From assembly GCA_003563255.1 (NCBI GenBank), contig PWSL01000497.1, positions 1 through 12,247 on the forward strand: DNA of 12,247 nucleotides, read 5' to 3'. The DNA is from Desulfonatronospira sp. (lineage in GTDB: Bacteria > Desulfobacterota > Desulfovibrionia > Desulfovibrionales > Desulfonatronovibrionaceae). The notes under the pieces were generated by a model. That model was not told the DNA's origin, ran no database searches, and worked only from the letters and a program-made list of their open reading frames with translations. Both the position numbers and the translations under genes were made by a program. Positions 7,743-12,247 of the stretch are shown piece after piece (position 1 is the stretch's first letter; each line of letters opens with the position of its first letter).

Positions 7743-10700
7743 TTTCCTGGATTTCTTTTTTTCGTCCAGCAGAAGATCCACATCCAGTCCCAGTGCCATA
7801 AGTTCCTTTATTAGAACGTTGAAGGATTCCGGCATTGCCGACTCAAGGAAATTGTTGCCCTTGACTATCTTTTCATACATGTTCACTCGTCCGGAGACAT
7901 CATCCGACTTAACAGTGAGAAACTCCTGCAACAGGTATGAAGCTCCGTATGCCTCGATGGCCCACACTTCCATCTCCCCCAGCCTCTGGCCGCCGAACTG
8001 GGCCTTGCCTCCCAAAGGTTGCTGCGTGACAAGAGAATACGGCCCTGTGGATCTGGCATGTATCTTTTCATCCACCAGGTGATGCAGTTTAAGCATGTAC
8101 ATATTACCCACTGTTATCCGGTTGTGAAACGGTTCACCGGTACGTCCGTCGTACAGCACGGCCTTGCCGTCATCGCTCAGGCCTGCTTTCTTGAGCCAGG
8201 GCCAGATCTCTTCTTCCTTGGCCCCGTCGAATACCGGGGTCTTGGTAAGAATCCCGGGTTCCAGTTCCCGTACAGCCCTGACGAAACTTTCATCATCCAT
8301 TTCTGCGGCCAGCCTGCTTATCTCAGGAGAGTTGAATATCTCGTCCACTTCCTTTCTAAGGACCCCTACATCAACACCCTCCTCCAGCATCCTGCCAAGC
8401 TGCCTTCCCAGTTCCCGGGCAGCCCATCCCAGGTGGGTCTCCATGATCTGCCCGATGTTCATCCTGGAAGGAACACCCAGAGGACTCAAAACAATATCCA
8501 CCGGCGTACCATCGTCAAAAAAGGGCATGTCTTCCTCAGGCAGGATACAGGAAACAACTCCTTTGTTGCCATGCCTCCCGGCCATTTTGTCTCCGACATT
8601 GAGCTTTCTTTTCACAGCCACATAGACCTTAACCATTTTGGTGACGCCGGGCGGCAGATCATCGCCCTCAACTACCTTGTCCCGCTTCTGAGAATATATG
8701 TTTTGAATGAACTTGATCTGTTCGTTATACAATTTTATCAGTTGATCAACCGACTCGTTAACCTCTTTGCCGGCAAAGGCACCCATAAGTTTTTTGAGTG
8801 GAATCCTGTCCAGGTCTTCCCTTTTCAGGGTGCTGTTGGCTTCGGCCAGTACCTGGCCCTTCTTACGTCCCATGATGCTCTGGGCCAGCCTCTTGCCGGA
8901 CACCATCTCCCAGACCCTGTCTCTGGTCTGATCCGTCAGACCCTGGACATGCTTTTCCTCGCTTCTGGACACCTTTTCCAGTTCCCTGTCTTCGATCACC
9001 TTGGTACGCTCATCCTTTTCTCCCGAGCGCCTGTTAAAAACCTTGATATCTATGACCGTACCCTCGATTCCGGGCGGAACCTTGAGGGAGGTATTCTTGA
9101 CATCCCTGGCCTTGTCTCCGAATATGGCCCGCAATAGACGTTCTTCCGGCGTGAGCTGCGTTTCGCCCTTGGGCGTGATTTTGCCAACCAGGATATCGTC
9201 CTGCTTTATCTTTGCACCGATCATTATGATGCCGCTTTCATCCAGGTACTTGAGCATGTCTTCACCCACATTGGGTATGTCCCTGGTTATCTCCTCCGGC
9301 CCCAGCTTGGTATCTCTGGCAATAACTTCAAACTCCTCGATATGTACGGAAGAAAACACGTCATCCTTGACCATACGTTCGGAAATAAGAATGGAGTCCT
9401 CAAAATTGTATCCACACCAGGGCATGAAAGCCACTGACAGATTCTTGCCCAAAGCCAGTTCCCCGTCCACAATGCTTGGTCCGTCCGCCAGCACATCACC
9501 GGCTTTGACCCTTTGTCCTGAAAGAACTCTGGGCCGTTGCCCGTAGCAGCTGTTCTGGTTGGATTTATGAAATTTCTGCAGGTCATAACACACTGTGTCT
9601 ACGGAAGTTTTGTCTACAGGCCGGTCATAACTGACTATAACTTTGTTCGCATCCACATACCTCACTATCCCGTCGGCACTGGCTATCTCGCAGCTGCCGG
9701 AATCCCTTGCCACCAGGCCTTCCATGCCGGTCCCCACCAGGGGCCTTTCCGGCTTGAGAAGGGGCACAGCCTGACGCTGCATATTGGATCCCATCAGAGC
9801 CCGGTTAGCATCGTCATGTTCCAGGAAAGGTATCAGGGAAGACGAAATGGATACTATCTGAGTCGGAGAAACGTCCATATGAGTCACCTGGTCCCGGGAA
9901 ACCTGGTTTAACTCACCTTGTATGCGTGAAGTAATCTGGTCCGCGCTGAACCAGCCCTCTGCATCCACTGGTGCATTGGCCTGGGCTATCACCTTGTCAG
10001 CCTCCTTGGATGCGTCCATGTACTTGATCTCATCGGTCACCCTGCCTTCTTTGACAATTCGGTACGGAGTCTCGATAAATCCGTAGTCATTAACCTGAGC
10101 ATGAGTTGTCAGGGAAACAATGAGACCAATATTAGGGCCTTCGGGAGTTTCAATGGGGCAAATGCGGCCGTAATGACTGGGATGCACGTCCCGCACCTCA
10201 AATCCGGCCCTCTCACGGGTCAGGCCACCAGGCCCCAGAGCCGAAAGTCTGCGCTTATGTGTAACCTCTGATAATGGATTGGTCTGATCCATGAACTGAG
10301 ATAGCTGAGATGTCCCGAAAAATTCCTTGAGGACCGCGGTCACCGGCTTGGGATTAATGAGATCGTGCGGCATAAGGGTGGCAACCTCCTGCAGGCTCAT
10401 ACGCTCCTTTACCGCCCTTTCCATTCTCACCAGGCCGATGCGGTACTGGTTTTCCACAAGTTCTCCCACCGGGCGTACTCTTCTGTTGCCCAGATGATCA
10501 ATATCGTCGGCCGGGCCATGGGAGTCCTTGAGCTTAATAAGATGCTTCACCACCCGCAGGATATCCTCATTGGACAGGGTCCTGTAATCCGTAGGCAGGT
10601 TAAGTCCCAGCCTGGCATTTAACTTGTACCTGCCCACAGGGGAAAGATCGTAATAGTCTGAATTGCGGAACAGGTTGTCAAAAAAACTGGAAGCAATCTC

Positions 10701-11825
10701 AGGAGTCGGGGGGGAACTGGGTCGCAACCGCCTATATATTTCCACCTGCGCTTCCATCTGGTCCTGGGTTTTGTCCAGCTTGAGTGTATCCCGCAAGGAA
10801 GATGAAACATCCTGTCCTCCGGTATAAAGAATTTCCACATCTTCAATACCTGATTCGTGAATCTTTTCCACCAGCTCCGGCTCCAGGGCATCTCCCAGTT
10901 CGGCAAGCACTTCGCCGGAAACCGGATGCACCAGCTCATGAGCCACAAACTGCCCGGGCAGGACAGCTGGATCTACTTCCAGGTGCTCCCTGGCTTTGGC
11001 CAGTTGTCTCCAGACCCTCTTGGTAACTGGGCGGCCGGCCCTCACCAGCACGTTGCCCTCGCCATCCTGAACATCAGTGTAGGCAATCTCTTTTCGGAAA
11101 TGCGAAGATTTGACCCTGCGGTAGACCTTGCCTTCCTTGAACCTGAGCTGCTCCCGGTCATAAAAATAATTCAGGATATCCTCTTCGCTCATCCCCATGG
11201 CCTTAAGCAGGATGGTGACATACATCTTGCGGCGACGATCTATGCGAACATACAGGATATCCTTGGGATCAAACTCGAAATCCAGCCATGATCCCCGCAT
11301 GGGAATAATTCTGGAGCTGTAAAGGATCTTGCGGCTGGTATGGGTCTTGCCTGAGTCATGCTCAAAAATTATTCCCGGGGATCTCTGCAGCTGATTTACA
11401 ATTATCCGCTCAGTGCCGTTGATAATAAAAGTACCCTTCCCGGTCATCAATGGCAGAGTCCCGAAATAGATATCCTGTTCTTTAATGTCACGCACAGTAC
11501 GGTTGCCGCTCTCATCATCCACATCGTAAACGATGAGCCTTACCTTGATCCGTATAGGCGCCTCGTAAGTAAGCCCCTTGGACAGGCATTCAGTGACGTC
11601 ATACTTGGGCTGATTGATTTCGTAACTGACATATTCCAGGGTTGCAGACTTGTTGAAGTCTTCAATGGGAAAAACTGATCTAAATACAGCCTCCAGCCCT
11701 TTGTCCTGGCGATTCATGGGGTCTGCTTCTTCCTGCAACAGGTTGAAATATGAGTCCAGTTGCAGCTTCAACAGATGTGGAACATCCAACCCGTATTTAA
11801 TCTGACCAAAATTTTTGGTAAACAA
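7737..11825 (-). CDS. rpoB: DNA-directed RNA polymerase subunit beta, TTG start
   Basis: Beta pairs with beta' to form the RNA polymerase active-site cleft and is the rifampicin target. The product is 1362 aa (E. coli 1342). Features in order: N-terminal protrusion and lobe with [21 protein letters not shown]; lobe insertion (about 225-345) where E. coli has SI1; rifampicin pocket [30 protein letters not shown] (502-531) with sensitive-type residues Gln510, Asp513, Ser519, His523, Arg526 and Ser528; [14 protein letters not shown] (555-568); a flap-side insertion around 945-1060 like E. coli SI2; [13 protein letters not shown] (1078-1090) with Lys1080 and Lys1088 matching the catalytic-site lysines; His1249; and the C-terminal clamp [21 protein letters not shown] (1259-1279). 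The start is TTG (11823-11825) with AGGAG 9 nt upstream. No in-frame ATG lies upstream, and [26 protein letters not shown] aligns with family N-termini. Confidence 0.99.
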   Translation of the reverse strand: MFTKNFGQIKYGLDVPHLLKLQLDSYFNLLQEEADPMNRQDKGLEAVFRSVFPIEDFNKSATLEYVSYEINQPKYDVTECLSKGLTYEAPIRIKVRLIVYDVDDESGNRTVRDIKEQDIYFGTLPLMTGKGTFIINGTERIIVNQLQRSPGIIFEHDSGKTHTSRKILYSSRIIPMRGSWLDFEFDPKDILYVRIDRRRKMYVTILLKAMGMSEEDILNYFYDREQLRFKEGKVYRRVKSSHFRKEIAYTDVQDGEGNVLVRAGRPVTKRVWRQLAKAREHLEVDPAVLPGQFVAHELVHPVSGEVLAELGDALEPELVEKIHESGIEDVEILYTGGQDVSSSLRDTLKLDKTQDQMEAQVEIYRRLRPSSPPTPEIASSFFDNLFRNSDYYDLSPVGRYKLNARLGLNLPTDYRTLSNEDILRVVKHLIKLKDSHGPADDIDHLGNRRVRPVGELVENQYRIGLVRMERAVKERMSLQEVATLMPHDLINPKPVTAVLKEFFGTSQLSQFMDQTNPLSEVTHKRRLSALGPGGLTRERAGFEVRDVHPSHYGRICPIETPEGPNIGLIVSLTTHAQVNDYGFIETPYRIVKEGRVTDEIKYMDASKEADKVIAQANAPVDAEGWFSADQITSRIQGELNQVSRDQVTHMDVSPTQIVSISSSLIPFLEHDDANRALMGSNMQRQAVPLLKPERPLVGTGMEGLVARDSGSCEIASADGIVRYVDANKVIVSYDRPVDKTSVDTVCYDLQKFHKSNQNSCYGQRPRVLSGQRVKAGDVLADGPSIVDGELALGKNLSVAFMPWCGYNFEDSILISERMVKDDVFSSVHIEEFEVIARDTKLGPEEITRDIPNVGEDMLKYLDESGIIMIGAKIKQDDILVGKITPKGETQLTPEERLLRAIFGDKARDVKNTSLKVPPGIEGTVIDIKVFNRRSGEKDERTKVIEDRELEKVSRSEEKHVQGLTDQTRDRVWEMVSGKRLAQSIMGRKKGQVLAEANSTLKREDLDRIPLKKLMGAFAGKEVNESVDQLIKLYNEQIKFIQNIYSQKRDKVVEGDDLPPGVTKMVKVYVAVKRKLNVGDKMAGRHGNKGVVSCILPEEDMPFFDDGTPVDIVLSPLGVPSRMNIGQIMETHLGWAARELGRQLGRMLEEGVDVGVLRKEVDEIFNSPEISRLAAEMDDESFVRAVRELEPGILTKTPVFDGAKEEEIWPWLKKAGLSDDGKAVLYDGRTGEPFHNRITVGNMYMLKLHHLVDEKIHARSTGPYSLVTQQPLGGKAQFGGQRLGEMEVWAIEAYGASYLLQEFLTVKSDDVSGRVNMYEKIVKGNNFLESAMPESFNVLIKELMALGLDVDLLLDEKKKSRKS

Positions 11826-11834
11826 TCCCTTTAT

Positions 11835-11839
11835 CTCCT
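11835..11839 (-). promoter_or_regulatory. Ribosome binding site of rpoB ahead of a TTG start
   Basis: On the minus strand AGGAG lies 9 nt before the TTG at 11823-11825, with an additional AAAGGGA between them. The good Shine-Dalgarno supports the TTG as the true start. An ATG slightly upstream is in another frame and overlaps the site. Confidence 0.65.
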
Positions 11840-11865
11840 GGCATAAATTGATTAAAGTCTCATCT

Positions 11866-11883
11866 GGTCACTACATTATGACC
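11866..11883. other. Small leader hairpin upstream of rpoB
   Basis: GGTCA and TGACC form a perfect 5-bp inverted repeat around an 8-nt spacer, about 26 nt upstream of the rpoB Shine-Dalgarno. It could be an mRNA hairpin or a small operator-like palindrome. Nothing identifies a partner. Confidence 0.25.
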
Positions 11884-11905
11884 TGCCACTGGGTCCGTAC
11901 CTGGG

Positions 11906-11926
11906 AAAAATTGCCCGTAAAGGGCA
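11906..11926 (-). terminator. Terminator-like hairpin in the rpoB leader, possible attenuator
   Basis: Read on the minus strand: TGCCC, loop TTTAC, GGGCA, then ATTTTT. The 5-bp stem is perfect and the U-run follows after one base. It lies about 80 nt upstream of the rpoB start codon. E. coli has a partial terminator between rplL and rpoB that lowers RNA polymerase subunit output relative to L7/L12; this hairpin is in the matching place. The short stem suggests partial rather than full termination. Confidence 0.4.
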
Positions 11927-11950
11927 TAAGACCTATTTAATTTTTTTACA

Positions 11951-12050
11951 CTACAGCGACACTTTATTTAAGCTGGAAGGGGACTGGCTTTTCTGCCGCC
12001 GGATAGTCCAACCGTTTTACGGTTTGAGGTCGGCAAAAGTGCCTGTCCCC
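11951..12050. repeat. REP-like repeat copy A (box plus imperfect palindrome)
   Basis: A 14-nt box CTACAGCGACACTT (11951-11964), 14 nt of spacer, then an imperfect palindrome. The left arm GGGGACTGGCTTTTCTGCCG (11979-11998) pairs with the right arm (12031-12050) at 16 of 20 positions. The centre carries a small nested hairpin, AACCG and CGGTT (12010-12024). Box, spacer length and arms recur at 12129-12227. The 72-nt palindrome with fixed stem mismatches resembles REP elements mobilised by REP-associated tyrosine transposases; no transposase gene is in the window, so that link is inferred. Confidence 0.75.
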
Positions 12051-12076
12051 TGTAAGCCTCTCTTAATTTTTCTAAA

Positions 12077-12091
12077 GCAGGCTATGCCTGC
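12077..12091 (-). terminator. Perfect 6-bp hairpin between the repeats, weak terminator candidate
   Basis: GCAGGC and GCCTGC flank a 3-nt loop. On the minus strand it is followed by TTTAGAAAAATT, which gives only three T residues directly after the stem. It could help end transcripts of the gene upstream of rpoB, but the U-run is poor. A simple intergenic hairpin is equally likely. Confidence 0.3.
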
Positions 12092-12128
12092 AACCCAGTT
12101 ATCTGTTATTTGTTAATTGTTAATAGCA

Positions 12129-12227
12129 CTACAGCGAAACTTATTTATTGACCTCCGGGGACTGGCTCTTTTGCCACCGAGATTTTGGAGTATGGCAGGT
12201 TGTCAACCAGCAAAAGTGCCTGTCCCC
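12129..12227. repeat. REP-like repeat copy B (box plus imperfect palindrome)
   Basis: Box CTACAGCGAAACTT (12129-12142), a 14-nt spacer, left arm GGGGACTGGCTCTTTTGC (12157-12174) and right arm GCAAAAGTGCCTGTCCCC (12210-12227). The arms pair at 16 of 18 positions. Both mismatches are T opposite T at arm positions 7 and 11, the same two T-T mismatches seen in copy A. A nested GGTT/AACC hairpin lies in the loop (12198-12208). It is in the same orientation as copy A, with a 178-nt period between the boxes. Confidence 0.75.
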
Positions 12228-12247
12228 AATTGAGACAGGTTATAAAA

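Larger units (their letters stand above)
11826..12247. other. 422-nt gene-free region upstream of rpoB
   Basis: No open frame here looks like a real gene, and the upstream neighbour's stop codon cannot be recognised. The region holds the rpoB leader (Shine-Dalgarno, two hairpins) and two complete REP-like repeats. The AT-rich spacer 12051-12128 between the repeats contains a hairpin and the tandem heptamer TGTTAAT (12111-12124). I searched the minus strand for sigma70 boxes and found none with both elements at proper spacing. rpoB may depend on readthrough from the upstream ribosomal protein genes. Confidence 0.6.

Noticed and set aside
8019..9137. 372-codon plus-strand open frame antisense to rpoB
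   Set aside because: It lies wholly inside rpoB, whose protein is unmistakable. The antisense product has low-complexity His/Pro/Leu-rich sequence, no recognisable domain and no fitting start context. It is a codon-bias shadow.
12182..12206. TTGACA on the minus strand inside repeat copy B as an rpoB promoter
   Set aside because: No -10-like hexamer follows at 15-19 nt, and the box is part of the variable loop of the repeat.
11951..12227. CRISPR array
   Set aside because: There are only two widely spaced units, each an internal palindrome of about 70 nt with its own box, not short identical repeats with uniform spacers, and no cas gene is seen.

Overview
The window is a block of core transcription and translation genes, all on the minus strand. 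Read in the direction of transcription (right to left) the order is rpoB, rpoC, rpsL, rpsG, fusA, tuf. This is the conserved bacterial beta/str gene order. Five genes are complete, and tuf is cut by the left edge after 32 codons. The RpoB (1362 aa) and RpoC (1386 aa) sequences and the EF-Tu start with GHIDHGKTT look to me most like sulfate reducers of the order Desulfovibrionales (Desulfobacterota). That is recognition from memory, not a search, and I cannot name the genus.

Layout: 1-97 is the start of tuf, and 110-2182 is fusA, only 12 nt away. The 280-nt gap 2183-2462 holds two intrinsic-terminator-like hairpins pointing in the gene direction and a degraded copy of a dispersed repeat. rpsG is at 2463-2933 and rpsL at 2960-3331. 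A 135-nt gap carries a possible promoter for rpsL-rpsG. rpoC is at 3467-7627, followed by a 109-nt gap and then rpoB at 7737-11825. The remaining 422 nt (11826-12247) contain no gene. They hold the rpoB leader with a terminator-like hairpin and two intact, same-orientation copies of a REP-like imperfect palindrome. The gene upstream of rpoB (rplL in most bacteria) is not in the window.

Working together: rpoB and rpoC give the two large subunits of RNA polymerase. rpsL and rpsG give S12 (decoding centre) and S7 (head of the 30S subunit). fusA and tuf give the two elongation GTPases. The proteins look ordinary and intact; all catalytic, zinc-binding and G-motif residues checked are present. The interest lies in control. 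rpoB and fusA both start with TTG. The rpsG-fusA junction looks transcriptionally split. The repeat family with its 14-nt companion box lies upstream of exactly those two TTG-start genes. I see no novel multi-gene system here.
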